DNA from: UBA4416 sp040386075
Lineage (GTDB): Bacteria > Bacteroidota > Bacteroidia > B-17B0 > Aurantibacillaceae
Assembly: GCA_040386075.1 (NCBI GenBank)
Contig: JAZKGE010000029.1
Span: 1-55,611, forward strand
DNA length: 55,611 bases
Reading direction: 5' to 3'
Of the stretch, positions 34,380-42,778 are shown one piece after another (position 1 is the stretch's first letter; each line of letters opens with the position of its first letter). The position numbers were made by a program, and so were the translations under genes. Below the pieces are notes generated by a model. That model had not been told where the DNA came from and did no database searches. It worked only from the letters and a program-made list of their open reading frames with translations.

Positions 34380-35558
34380 ATGAGCAAAGAAGTATATATT
34401 GTATCGGCTGTTAGAACACCAATGGGTTCGTTTGGGGGTACATTAGCAGGTATATCTGCTACAAAATTAGGAGCAGTAGCCATTAAAGGCGCTTTAGATA
34501 AAATAAATCTTGATCCGAAACTGGTGAATGAAGTATTTATGGGTTCTGTAATGCAGGCAAACCTTGGGCAGGCCCCTGCACGTCAGGCAGCTAAATTTGC
34601 TGGTTTACCGGATAGCGTAAACTGTACAACAGTAAATAAAGTATGCGCAAGCGGAATGAAAGCCATTTCATTAGCGGCTCAGGCAATTCTTTTGGGAGAT
34701 GCTGATGTAGTAATTGCAGGCGGCATGGAAAATATGAGTTCAGTACCTTATTATTTAGAGAATAATCGTTGGGGTGCAAAATACGGTAACGGATCTGTAA
34801 TTGATGGTTTGGCTAAAGATGGTTTAACAGATGTATATGGAAATGTACCAATGGGAAATTGCGCTGAGCTTTGTGCTAAAGAATATAGTTTCTCAAGAGA
34901 AGATCAGGATGCATTCGCTATTGAATCTTACAAACGTTCGGCTGCAGCATGGGAAGCAGGAAAATTCAAGGAAGAGATCGTACCTGTTGAAGTAGTTACT
35001 AAAAAAGGAACAGTTTTATTTGCAGAAGACGAAGAATATAAAGCAGTGATGTTTGAAAAGATCCCTGGTTTAAAGCCGGTGTTTCAAAAAGACGGAACTG
35101 TAACTGCGGCTAATGCATCTACCATGAATGATGGTGCAGCAGCTTTAGTATTAATGAGCAAAGAAAAAGCTGAAGCTTTAGGATTAAAGCCTTTAGCTAA
35201 AATTAAAGGATATGCTGATGCTGAACAAGCGCCTGAGTGGTTTACAACAACACCTTCGATAGCAGTACCAAAAGCAGTTGAAAAGGCCGGATTGAAAATG
35301 GGTGATATCAATTATTTTGAATTGAATGAAGCTTTTGCTGTAGTTGGTTTAGCTAACATGAAACTAATGAATTTAGATGCATCTAAAGTAAACGTAAACG
35401 GTGGAGCTGTGTCATTGGGTCATCCTTTAGGATGTTCAGGTGCACGTGTTATTGTAACGTTAATTAATGTATTAAAACAAAACAATGCAAAATATGGTGC
35501 GGCCGGTATTTGTAACGGCGGTGGCGGCGCCAGTGCATTGGTAATTGAAAATGTATAA
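34380..35558 (+). CDS. Thiolase (acetyl-CoA C-acetyltransferase)
   Basis: A 392-residue thiolase, which condenses two acetyl-CoA to acetoacetyl-CoA or cleaves 3-ketoacyl-CoA. The acyl-accepting Cys is in NKVCASGMKAI (about residue 88), the catalytic His in ELNEAFAV and GGAVSLGHPLGCSGAR, and the second catalytic Cys in GICNGGGGASALVIE. Size and motifs fit the biosynthetic PhaA/AtoB type better than the long-chain FadA type. The 262-base upstream gap holds a TATATTTG sequence (34341-34348) that matches the -7 consensus, but without a clear -33 element. A terminator follows at 35575. Confidence 0.94.
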   Translation: MSKEVYIVSAVRTPMGSFGGTLAGISATKLGAVAIKGALDKINLDPKLVNEVFMGSVMQANLGQAPARQAAKFAGLPDSVNCTTVNKVCASGMKAISLAAQAILLGDADVVIAGGMENMSSVPYYLENNRWGAKYGNGSVIDGLAKDGLTDVYGNVPMGNCAELCAKEYSFSREDQDAFAIESYKRSAAAWEAGKFKEEIVPVEVVTKKGTVLFAEDEEYKAVMFEKIPGLKPVFQKDGTVTAANASTMNDGAAALVLMSKEKAEALGLKPLAKIKGYADAEQAPEWFTTTPSIAVPKAVEKAGLKMGDINYFELNEAFAVVGLANMKLMNLDASKVNVNGGAVSLGHPLGCSGARVIVTLINVLKQNNAKYGAAGICNGGGGASALVIENV

Positions 35559-35574
35559 TTAGTTTATAATACTG

Positions 35575-35606
35575 ATCCCCAAATACAATAGTGTTTGGGG
35601 ATTTTT
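35575..35606 (+). terminator. Intrinsic terminator after the thiolase gene
   Basis: ATCCCCAAATAC (35575-35586) pairs with GTGTTTGGGGAT (35591-35602; one wobble) around AATA, followed by TTTTA. It begins 17 bases after the thiolase stop. Confidence 0.9.
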
Positions 35607-35639
35607 ATTTGAACCTGGCTGGATAATAAAAACTATATT

Positions 35640-36548
35640 ATGAAAAGAAAGATCGATTGGTGGATCTATACCGTTCCCATTTTATTGGTTATTACTTTTA
35701 CCTGTTATTTTATTGTTCTGTCTCGGCCCGGACTAACAGGTGTGATCTTATTTTACCTGGCACCTTTGCTGATATCTTTTTTAGCAATTATTTTCTTGCT
35801 TATTGGTATCATACTTTCGCTCATCCGTCGCCCTGTTTTTAACCCTTGGCGAATTGCAGGCTTCACAGGATTGATATTGCTTTGCTTTTCAGGAATTATC
35901 TATAACACTTATCCTTCTTCTTATGATGACAAACCAAGCAAGGTACAGTTTCGCCTGCCTTTGGATACGGCTATTTCTGTAGCCTGGGGTGGGGCAGAAG
36001 AATGCGTAAATTATCATGTCATTGCTCCCGACCAACGGTGGGCTTATGATCTCATGATCATAAAGGATGATAGAACATTTACAGGAGACAGTTCAAAACT
36101 TGAAAACTATTTTTGTTATGGACTAGATGTTGTTGCCCCGGCAGCTGGAAAAGTAGTAACGGTGTTTGATTCTGATCCGGATATGGAACCCGGTGTTTTG
36201 GGTGGCGGTACTTTGCCTGTTGGAAATCATATCGTTATTGAAGTGGCGCCAAAGGAATACCTGTTCATTTGTCATCTACAGCCTAAATCTATAAAAGTAA
36301 AAACCGGTGATCAAGTACAACAGGGACAACTATTAGGATTAGTAGGAAACTCAGGAAACACTTCCGAACCGCATGTTCATATTCATTTGCAGGATACAAA
36401 GATACAAAGCCTGGGAGAAGGAATACCCCTTTATTTTCATCATTATAGTGTTAATGGTAAATATGTGGAAAGAGGAATTCCGACGGGAGGAATTGGTGAC
36501 GATGGAAAATTTATTGGACAAACAGTTAAGAATGTAAGTATGGATTAA
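35640..36548 (+). CDS. Membrane-anchored M23-family (LytM-fold) protein
   Basis: A 302-residue protein with three N-terminal transmembrane helices (about residues 8-30, 32-62 and 75-92) and a C-terminal LytM-like beta domain. The second metal motif is intact (GNSGNTSEPHVHIHLQD, HxH). At the first motif, where most M23 peptidases have HxGxD, this one reads CYGLD (about residue 160), so the first His is replaced by Cys. A separate RWAYDL lies upstream near residue 137. This deviation is found in a subfamily and leaves open whether the protein is an active endopeptidase or a regulator. It follows the thiolase terminator and has its own start at ATG 35640. Confidence 0.8.
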   Translation: MKRKIDWWIYTVPILLVITFTCYFIVLSRPGLTGVILFYLAPLLISFLAIIFLLIGIILSLIRRPVFNPWRIAGFTGLILLCFSGIIYNTYPSSYDDKPSKVQFRLPLDTAISVAWGGAEECVNYHVIAPDQRWAYDLMIIKDDRTFTGDSSKLENYFCYGLDVVAPAAGKVVTVFDSDPDMEPGVLGGGTLPVGNHIVIEVAPKEYLFICHLQPKSIKVKTGDQVQQGQLLGLVGNSGNTSEPHVHIHLQDTKIQSLGEGIPLYFHHYSVNGKYVERGIPTGGIGDDGKFIGQTVKNVSMD

Positions 36549-36680
36549 CTTTCCAAACCTCAAAGTGTACTTTTGCTAGCCTCTGTTATAAAAGAAACAG
36601 TGTATCTTTAGAGTTGTCGTGTATTATAGTTACGATCTTACTTTTCTCAAATGATCTAATTGATAACCTAATAAACTTAT

Positions 36681-38168
36681 ATGGATAAAAAATACTATTT
36701 CAGAATAAACTTAAAACTGGTTGTTATTTATTGTATGTTATTTATGAGCTCGTGTGATAACACTACTCCTGAAAAGAATAGCACATTAGAAACAGATACC
36801 GTTGTTGTTAACAGCTTAGATCATAACGCTTCGGCTTCAAAAAATGTAAAAGAATTTTATAAGAAGCAACGTTTAAAAAATACAGAATATTTTACATTCA
36901 CTAATAACAAAGGGTTTACTTATAAGGGTAAAGGAGGAACTGTCTTGGTTTTTCCTCCCGGAGTATTTGATTGTAAAGCACAGGATTTCGTAAAACTGGA
37001 AGTTTGTGAATTTTCCGATCTGGCAACCATTGTGAAGTCAAATTTAAGTACGCTTAGCAATGGTAAATTGCTCGAAACAAACGGAATGGTTTATTGTAAA
37101 GCATATAGTAATAATAAAGAGGTTGAACTTAAAAAAGGCAGATCCTTTAAATGTATGTTCAATAAGCCAAAATCTAATGGTTTTAAACTATTTGAAGGAG
37201 AAGAGGTAGACGGTGACATAAATTGGAAAAATCCGGTTAACGAAGTTGCAGTTAAAAACAATCCTGTTCAAAAAATAAAAATTGCTAAAGCAGAAAACAC
37301 AAAAAAAGAAGCCTTGACTATTTGTACCTATGGTACACCTAACGATATAGCTGATATTGAAAATTCTTTAAAGTTTCAGGCTGACCCATTAGCACATATT
37401 ATTTCTTATTTCATTGATAATTATGATATTGCCTTTAATGATTTGGTTCCTTTTGCACCAAATGAATCAATTATGTTGAATTTTATTTTAACAAAATCGG
37501 GACGATTGACCTTTGTTGATTCAGGTGATCCTGTAAACCCGAGAATTAAGAATAAATTAATTGGATATTTTGAAAAAATGCCTTTGGTTAATGGTTATAC
37601 CAATCCTGAAACAGGGGAAAAAGAAGATCTGCCTTTGTATATGGCTGTTTGCCCAAATAAGTTGTTGAATGAAAGATTGGAGAATGATAATAGCAATATT
37701 GATAAAGTAAATGAACTTATTGCAGAAAAAGAACGTCAGGAAAAGGAACGTCAATTTAGAATTGAAAAAAACCAGGCTTTTTCTGATAAAATTAATGAAG
37801 CAACAAACATTTCATTTAATGCTTCCAAAATGGGATGGATCAATTGCGATAGATTTATAAATGATAATCGCCAAAGAGTGTCGTTAGATTTTGTAGATTT
37901 ATATCAATACACTTCATATAATGTACAAATAGTATTTACTAAAATTAATAGTATTTATGCGCTTAGAAGAGATGTTGCAGCAAATGATATCCCGATCAAT
38001 GAGCCTGTTAAAATAATTTTTGTTGGTATGAAAGAAACCGAAGTGTTTTTTTTTAGTAAAGCTATTACTACAGCAGAAGTCAATAAAATACCATTTACAG
38101 ATGCTGCAAAAATTAAAGAATCAGAATTGAATAGTTATATAGAAAAAAGCCTTAATGGATCGCTCTAA
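36681..38168 (+). CDS. Large lipoprotein with a GWINCDRF motif, function unknown
   Basis: A 495-residue lipoprotein (hydrophobic leader, lipobox FMSSCDN with Cys near residue 26). Residues ~70-180 look like a ZU5-like beta sandwich common in Bacteroidota lipoproteins (KGKGGTVLVFPPGVFDCKAQ; LLETNGMVYCKAY). A charged coiled coil near 350-370 (IAEKERQEKERQFRIEKN) leads to KMGWINCDRF, a motif that recurs in several Bacteroidota surface proteins of unknown role. The C-terminal ~100 residues form another beta-rich region. I do not recognise a named family. Its stop overlaps the convergent lipid kinase gene by 4 bases. Confidence 0.78.
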   Translation: MDKKYYFRINLKLVVIYCMLFMSSCDNTTPEKNSTLETDTVVVNSLDHNASASKNVKEFYKKQRLKNTEYFTFTNNKGFTYKGKGGTVLVFPPGVFDCKAQDFVKLEVCEFSDLATIVKSNLSTLSNGKLLETNGMVYCKAYSNNKEVELKKGRSFKCMFNKPKSNGFKLFEGEEVDGDINWKNPVNEVAVKNNPVQKIKIAKAENTKKEALTICTYGTPNDIADIENSLKFQADPLAHIISYFIDNYDIAFNDLVPFAPNESIMLNFILTKSGRLTFVDSGDPVNPRIKNKLIGYFEKMPLVNGYTNPETGEKEDLPLYMAVCPNKLLNERLENDNSNIDKVNELIAEKERQEKERQFRIEKNQAFSDKINEATNISFNASKMGWINCDRFINDNRQRVSLDFVDLYQYTSYNVQIVFTKINSIYALRRDVAANDIPINEPVKIIFVGMKETEVFFFSKAITTAEVNKIPFTDAAKIKESELNSYIEKSLNGSL

Positions 38169-39034
38169 CAAACAACCTTTAACGCCAAAGGCATGATGCT
38201 AATGGATAATTTATTTGTAGCGGTAATAGGTTCTCCGTCGAAATGTACAGGCAATGCTCCGTTAAATTCAATATCAATGTGCTTTCCTTTTTCGGATTGT
38301 AAGCTAACAGAGGTATGTATTTTTTTTGAGAATAGTTTGATCCCGATCATGGGAATGGCAAAATTTGAGAAGGGTTTTAAAATGCTGATGTTTAAAATAC
38401 CATCATTCAATTCTGCCTCAGGGGCAATGTAAACATCGTTTCCCCATTGGCCTGCATTAGCAATTGTAATTAAAAAAGCCTTCGTTTCTATAAACCTTCC
38501 ATCAATATTTATTTTATAATGATTGGGCTTATAATTAAAAAATTCCCGGATCGTTGTTTTAAAATAGGTAACAAAACCACGCTTGGTACTAGTTGCAAAC
38601 TCGTTGGCAATATGTGCATCAAAACCAATACCGGCGGTACAAAAAAACGGATACCCATTTACGGTTGCCCCATCAATTTGTTTGATAGAGCCGCGTTCAA
38701 TAATTTGCAAAGCCTGTTTAAGATCTAACGGAATTCGATTACTTCTTGCTAAACCATTTCCCGAACCTAAAGGAAATATACCCAATGCTATAGGAGTATG
38801 AACTACTGTAGACGCTACCATGTTTACTGTGCCATCACCGCCACAAGCAACTACGATCCTGTAATTTCCAGATAGAATTTGTTGTTTGATCGATTCGAGA
38901 TCATCTTTATTTTTCCAAACGATCAGATCATAAAAAATATGTTCCGGAAAATGTGTTTTGATAAACTCAATAACATCTATCTTCTTTTTTACTCCTGCAT
39001 TAGGATTTATGACGAATGCTATTTTCTGTACCAT
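38165..39034 (-). CDS. Diacylglycerol/lipid kinase family protein (YegS-like)
   Basis: A 289-residue DAGK_cat protein: INPNAGVKKK at the N-terminus, the nucleotide-binding VVACGGDGTVNMVAS (about residues 63-77), LGIFPLGSGNGLARS near 90, and the C-terminal lipid kinase domain with AGIGFDAHIANEF. It should phosphorylate a lipid such as diacylglycerol, sphingosine-like base or undecaprenol-like lipid with ATP. It ends 4 bases into the convergent lipoprotein gene and starts just after tsaB with 2 bases between, so the two are probably co-transcribed with the HlyD gene. Confidence 0.93.
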   Translation of the reverse strand: MVQKIAFVINPNAGVKKKIDVIEFIKTHFPEHIFYDLIVWKNKDDLESIKQQILSGNYRIVVACGGDGTVNMVASTVVHTPIALGIFPLGSGNGLARSNRIPLDLKQALQIIERGSIKQIDGATVNGYPFFCTAGIGFDAHIANEFATSTKRGFVTYFKTTIREFFNYKPNHYKINIDGRFIETKAFLITIANAGQWGNDVYIAPEAELNDGILNISILKPFSNFAIPMIGIKLFSKKIHTSVSLQSEKGKHIDIEFNGALPVHFDGEPITATNKLSISIMPLALKVVC

Positions 39035-39036
39035 GA

Positions 39037-39717
39037 TTATTTTTTAGCAGTCGTAAAGAAAAATTCTTTTAAATAATTTGGTTCAGAATAGGCTACATCA
39101 GCAAATTCTTTTGCTAAATATTTTTCGTAAGCTATTGAGATCATAGAAGCGGCGCTAGCCGTTATGTAATCAATGAAATGAGCATTTGGTAAACTTTGTA
39201 ATAACGTCTTTGCTTTCGGCATTCCATCTCCAAAGAAATAAATATCTGTAGTGTGATTAAAGTTTAAAATACTCTGATCATCCAATACTAAAGCCTGAAC
39301 GGGCATTACTTCTCTTAATTCATCCGTATAAACCGCGCAATACACTTCCATACGTCTGGCATCCATTAAGGGACAGAAAAAGCCTTCAGCATTTATGTTT
39401 TTTATTCCAGCAACACTGAGTGCTTTTAATGTATCAATAGTGATCAACGGAATTTGTAATGCGTAAGCCAAACCTTTTGCAGCCGAAAAACCTATGCGTA
39501 AACCGGTGTATGAACCCGGACCTGAGCTCACTGAAACTGCATGAAGATCTTTTGAACTTAACCTGTTTTCGTTCAATAAGTGTTCAATGAATACGTGAAG
39601 GTTTTCGGCATGTGTATAACCGTTGTTTAATTCTTTCAATGCCAGTAATTCAGCATCTTTTGAAATAGCAACAGAACAAACAGTTGATGTACTTTCTATG
39701 TGTAATAAATACGCCAA
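39037..39717 (-). CDS. tsaB: tRNA N6-threonylcarbamoyladenosine synthesis protein TsaB
   Basis: A 226-residue TsaB, the ASKHA-fold partner of TsaD in making the t6A base at position 37 of ANN-decoding tRNAs. Landmarks: LLHIESTSTVCSVAIS at the N-terminus, HAENLHVFIEHLL, the strongly conserved VSSGPGSYTGLRIGFSAAKG (about residues 67-86) and the CPLMDARRMEVYCAVY motif near 125. It lacks the metal-binding histidines of TsaD, as expected. Start ATG 39717 is one base past the HlyD-family gene's stop at 39719. Confidence 0.95.
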   Translation of the reverse strand: MAYLLHIESTSTVCSVAISKDAELLALKELNNGYTHAENLHVFIEHLLNENRLSSKDLHAVSVSSGPGSYTGLRIGFSAAKGLAYALQIPLITIDTLKALSVAGIKNINAEGFFCPLMDARRMEVYCAVYTDELREVMPVQALVLDDQSILNFNHTTDIYFFGDGMPKAKTLLQSLPNAHFIDYITASAASMISIAYEKYLAKEFADVAYSEPNYLKEFFFTTAKK

Positions 39718-39718
39718 T

Positions 39719-41068
39719 TTATTTCTTGTCCGAAAACAGTTTGTCTTTATCCACTACTTTTATTTTCTTTCCGTCCTTTAATATTTTTGAAACTGCGCCG
39801 TAAGGTCCCGAAATAACTTCATCGCCAACATTGATACCGCTTTTGATCTCAATGTAATCATTGTCCTGTATACCGGTAGTTACATATACCATTTTAGCAA
39901 CACCATTTTTATTTAAGAAAACACATTCTTTGATCTCTTCTTTTTTAGTATTTAATTTTTCTTCCCTTTCGTCTTTTACTACAACGTCCCTGTCTTCTTC
40001 TCCTTCAAATTTTTCTTTTGTTTTGGTACTATCTGCACTGCGGGTTGTTACGCCGGGAATTGGAATAGTAATGATACTTGCTGCACGCATGGTTTGAATT
40101 TCTACGCTGGCACTCATGCCCGGGCGAAACGGTGCAGGGTTGATCTCATTTATCAGGTCCAGGTATGATTCTCGGATGATCCTGATCTTTACTACAAAGT
40201 TTGTTACCTGGTCGATAGAGATACCGGCCGTATTAGCAGAATTTGCAACCTCAGTTACAATGCCTCTGAATTTTTTTCCAATGTAGGCATCCACTTCAAT
40301 AATAGCAGTGTCGTTTTTATGGATACGGATAATATCATTCTCATTTACTTCCACACTGGCTTCCATTTCGTTCAGGTTAGCCAAACGTAATATCTCTGTT
40401 CCTTGTAATCCTTGCACACCAACAACACGTTCGCCTTTTTCTACATTTAATTTAGATACCGTTCCATCAACCGGAGCGCGTATCAATGTCTTGTCTAAAT
40501 TAGTATTGGCTTCTTTTAATGACGCTTCCATTCCTTTTACATTGTAATCAGATGCTTTGATGCTTTCCATTAAGCCTTCCACATTAGCTTTTGCCGATTC
40601 ATACGAAGCTTTGGCTGCATCCATTTCCTGTTGGGAAATCACATTCTGATCGAATAATTTTTTATTACGGGCATACGCTGCATCGGCTTGCGCTAATTGA
40701 GCCTGTGCCTGTGCCAGCTGTGCAATAGCAGTTTTGGCATTTGCTTTAGTACTATTAACAGATGCGTTTACGCGTTCTAAAGCACTTTCATAAATATCGG
40801 GCTTAATGCGACAAAGCATATCTCCTTTTTTTACCTGGTCTCCTTCTTTTACAAACATTTCAACGATCTCTCCCGACACATCGGAGGTGATCTTTAATTC
40901 GGCCTCTGGCTGAATTTTTCCATTGGCTGAAACAGTTTCAATGATGTTTCGTTTTGCTGCTTTTTCAGTTGTTACTTCTGTTGGCTCTTCACCTTTTAAA
41001 AACTTAAAAGCGATCACTACCAATAACAGGGTGATACAAATTCCGATGATCCAATATAATTTTTTCAT
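39719..41068 (-). CDS. HlyD-family periplasmic adaptor
   Basis: A 449-residue membrane fusion protein. One N-terminal signal-anchor helix (YWIIGICITLLLVVIAFKFL), a lipoyl/barrel-sandwich hybrid domain (VSANGKIQPEAELKITSDVS, VKEGDQVKKGDMLCRI), a helical hairpin of about 110 residues, the second half of the lipoyl domain (IRAPVDGTVSKLNVEKGERV), and a beta-barrel domain (PFRPGMSASVEIQTMRA). The last ~90 residues include a charged insertion (SADSTKTKEKFEGEEDRD). It bridges an inner-membrane transporter to an outer-membrane channel; the TolC-like gene is just upstream, but no transporter gene follows as is usual. Confidence 0.93.
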   Translation of the reverse strand: MKKLYWIIGICITLLLVVIAFKFLKGEEPTEVTTEKAAKRNIIETVSANGKIQPEAELKITSDVSGEIVEMFVKEGDQVKKGDMLCRIKPDIYESALERVNASVNSTKANAKTAIAQLAQAQAQLAQADAAYARNKKLFDQNVISQQEMDAAKASYESAKANVEGLMESIKASDYNVKGMEASLKEANTNLDKTLIRAPVDGTVSKLNVEKGERVVGVQGLQGTEILRLANLNEMEASVEVNENDIIRIHKNDTAIIEVDAYIGKKFRGIVTEVANSANTAGISIDQVTNFVVKIRIIRESYLDLINEINPAPFRPGMSASVEIQTMRAASIITIPIPGVTTRSADSTKTKEKFEGEEDRDVVVKDEREEKLNTKKEEIKECVFLNKNGVAKMVYVTTGIQDNDYIEIKSGINVGDEVISGPYGAVSKILKDGKKIKVVDKDKLFSDKK

Positions 41069-41079
41069 GTTTTTTATTT

Positions 41080-41114
41080 CGTCATTGCGAGTGTTCCTTT
41101 ACGAAAGCAATCTC
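41080..41114. repeat. Short intergenic repeat (GTCATTGCGAG/GCAATCTC type)
   Basis: CGTCATTGCGAG (41080-41091) and AAGCAATCTC (41105-41114) frame a short spacer, with TTGC and GCAA as the inverted core. The phrase is a recurrent intergenic repeat type in Bacteroidota. It lies between the TolC-family and HlyD genes of one operon. Just beyond it, CTGTCTGTCGGCAG near 41141-41154 is another short inverted stretch (CTG...CAG). Confidence 0.5.
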
Positions 41115-41156
41115 ATATTTAATTATATAATTCTTTGCGTCTGTCTGTCGGCAGCC

Positions 41157-42596
41157 TTAAAATTTCAATTCTTTGCCCTGGTAATAATCCAGTACTTTCA
41201 ACTTAAACACATAGTCGTATTTGGCTTGTACTAAATTTCCCTGGGCATTTTGTAAACGTGTTTTAGAGTTGTTATAATCAAATGTACTGATAGCTCCTAC
41301 ATTGAATTTTTGTTGAGAATAAAAGAAGGATTGTTCTCCGGCTTCTACGGCAGATTTACTGGCGTTATATTTATTTAATGCCGCTCTGGCGTTTGCATAA
41401 GCTTGCGCAATGGTTTTATATAAGTTTTGTTCGGTCAGTTCCTGTGTGTATTTGGCATTCAACGCATTTAATTTTGCATTTTTCACACCGGTTACAGTTT
41501 GCAGGCCGTTAAAGATCGGAATGGATAAAGTAAAACCGATACTCTTGTTCACGTTATCCTGAAACTGATCAGCAAATGGTTTTTTAGACGTTGTAACTTC
41601 TGTTTTTGGTTGGTAAACAGGAGCAATAATAGTTGGGTTATTTGGGTCGTCTGCTATAAAATAAGGCGTTTGTTCAAATCCAACAAAATTAACGGCATCA
41701 ATGTTCTTATCCAGCTCGGATGTACCTGTACCCAATGATCCCGTAGCGGATAGAGTAGGGCTCACACGTCCTTTGGCTACATCCAGGTTTTTTTCCGCAG
41801 CCATTACATTATAATTTGCGCTTTTAATAGAATGTTGATTTTTTAAAGCAAGCTCATAAATATTTTGCACGGTTAGAGAAGCCAGTTCATTATTCAACAT
41901 ATCAATGTTTGGTCTCGAAATATTAAAATTATTCAACGTATCCAGGTTCAACAATTGTTTCAGGCTTAACATAGCTATCTGATAATTGTTATCAGAACTG
42001 GTTACATTTACTTCTTCATTAGCTAGCTGAGCTTTAAGATCGAACACGGCACTTTTGGCAAGTGTACCTGCATCAGCTAATTTTTCAGTACGGTCTAATT
42101 GTTCTTTGGTGATATCATATTGTGATTTGGCGATCATCAGGATCTCATCGCTAAAGATCACATTGATGTAGGCCGTTGCAACATTAAGCGCCAAGTCGTT
42201 CCTTTGTTGTAAATAACTTTCGGCACTTGATAAATACAAGTATTGATTAGCTTTAATGTTGTTGTATTGCGCTAATCCCGACCATAAAACCACATTGGAT
42301 GAAATATAAAAGTTTTGCGATAGAACCTGGGTATTGGCAAAAGTATTAGTGTATCGGTCAATGGTTCTACCAAAGTTGTAGGTATGCTGTGCACCTGCAT
42401 TAACGGTTGGTAAAATAGCAGCCTTACTTTGAGTGGCATTGTTTTGATTGATCTTTGCGCTGATCTCGGCTTGCTTTATGCTAATATTGTTTTTTTGTGC
42501 ATAGTCAACACATTGTTGCAGATCCCAGGTTGCAGATTGCGAAAAGGAAATTTGTGCAAAACCAAAAAATAACAGGATATATAATAAAGTTTTCAT
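41157..42596 (-). CDS. TolC-family outer membrane channel
   Basis: A 479-residue outer membrane efflux protein. Signal peptide (MKTLLYILLFFGFAQISFSQ), then two halves of the OEP repeat rich in Gln, Asn and Ala helices, starting TWDLQQCVDYAQKNNISIKQ, which is the standard TolC-family opening (WxLxxCVxYAxxNN). The first beta-strand region lies near VNAGAQHTYNFGRTIDRYTN and the second near FADQFQDNVNKSIGFTLSIP. It forms a trimeric channel with the HlyD-type adaptor encoded downstream, with 88 bases and a repeat element between them. The 182-base gap upstream, toward the nuclease gene, shows no gene. Confidence 0.94.
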   Translation of the reverse strand: MKTLLYILLFFGFAQISFSQSATWDLQQCVDYAQKNNISIKQAEISAKINQNNATQSKAAILPTVNAGAQHTYNFGRTIDRYTNTFANTQVLSQNFYISSNVVLWSGLAQYNNIKANQYLYLSSAESYLQQRNDLALNVATAYINVIFSDEILMIAKSQYDITKEQLDRTEKLADAGTLAKSAVFDLKAQLANEEVNVTSSDNNYQIAMLSLKQLLNLDTLNNFNISRPNIDMLNNELASLTVQNIYELALKNQHSIKSANYNVMAAEKNLDVAKGRVSPTLSATGSLGTGTSELDKNIDAVNFVGFEQTPYFIADDPNNPTIIAPVYQPKTEVTTSKKPFADQFQDNVNKSIGFTLSIPIFNGLQTVTGVKNAKLNALNAKYTQELTEQNLYKTIAQAYANARAALNKYNASKSAVEAGEQSFFYSQQKFNVGAISTFDYNNSKTRLQNAQGNLVQAKYDYVFKLKVLDYYQGKELKF

Positions 42597-42778
42597 AGTT
42601 GTTTTAAAATCACTGTAAATTTAGCTAAAAAAGCCTTTACAATCACTCTACTACATAAACGGAAAAAAAGTAGGTGTATTGGTAAATTTTCGCTACATAA
42701 ATTTTATCAACTTACCTGTTTTAAAGCTTGTTTTTTCTTACTTTTCAAACTTATTCAAATACTAGTTTTAAGTCCAAA

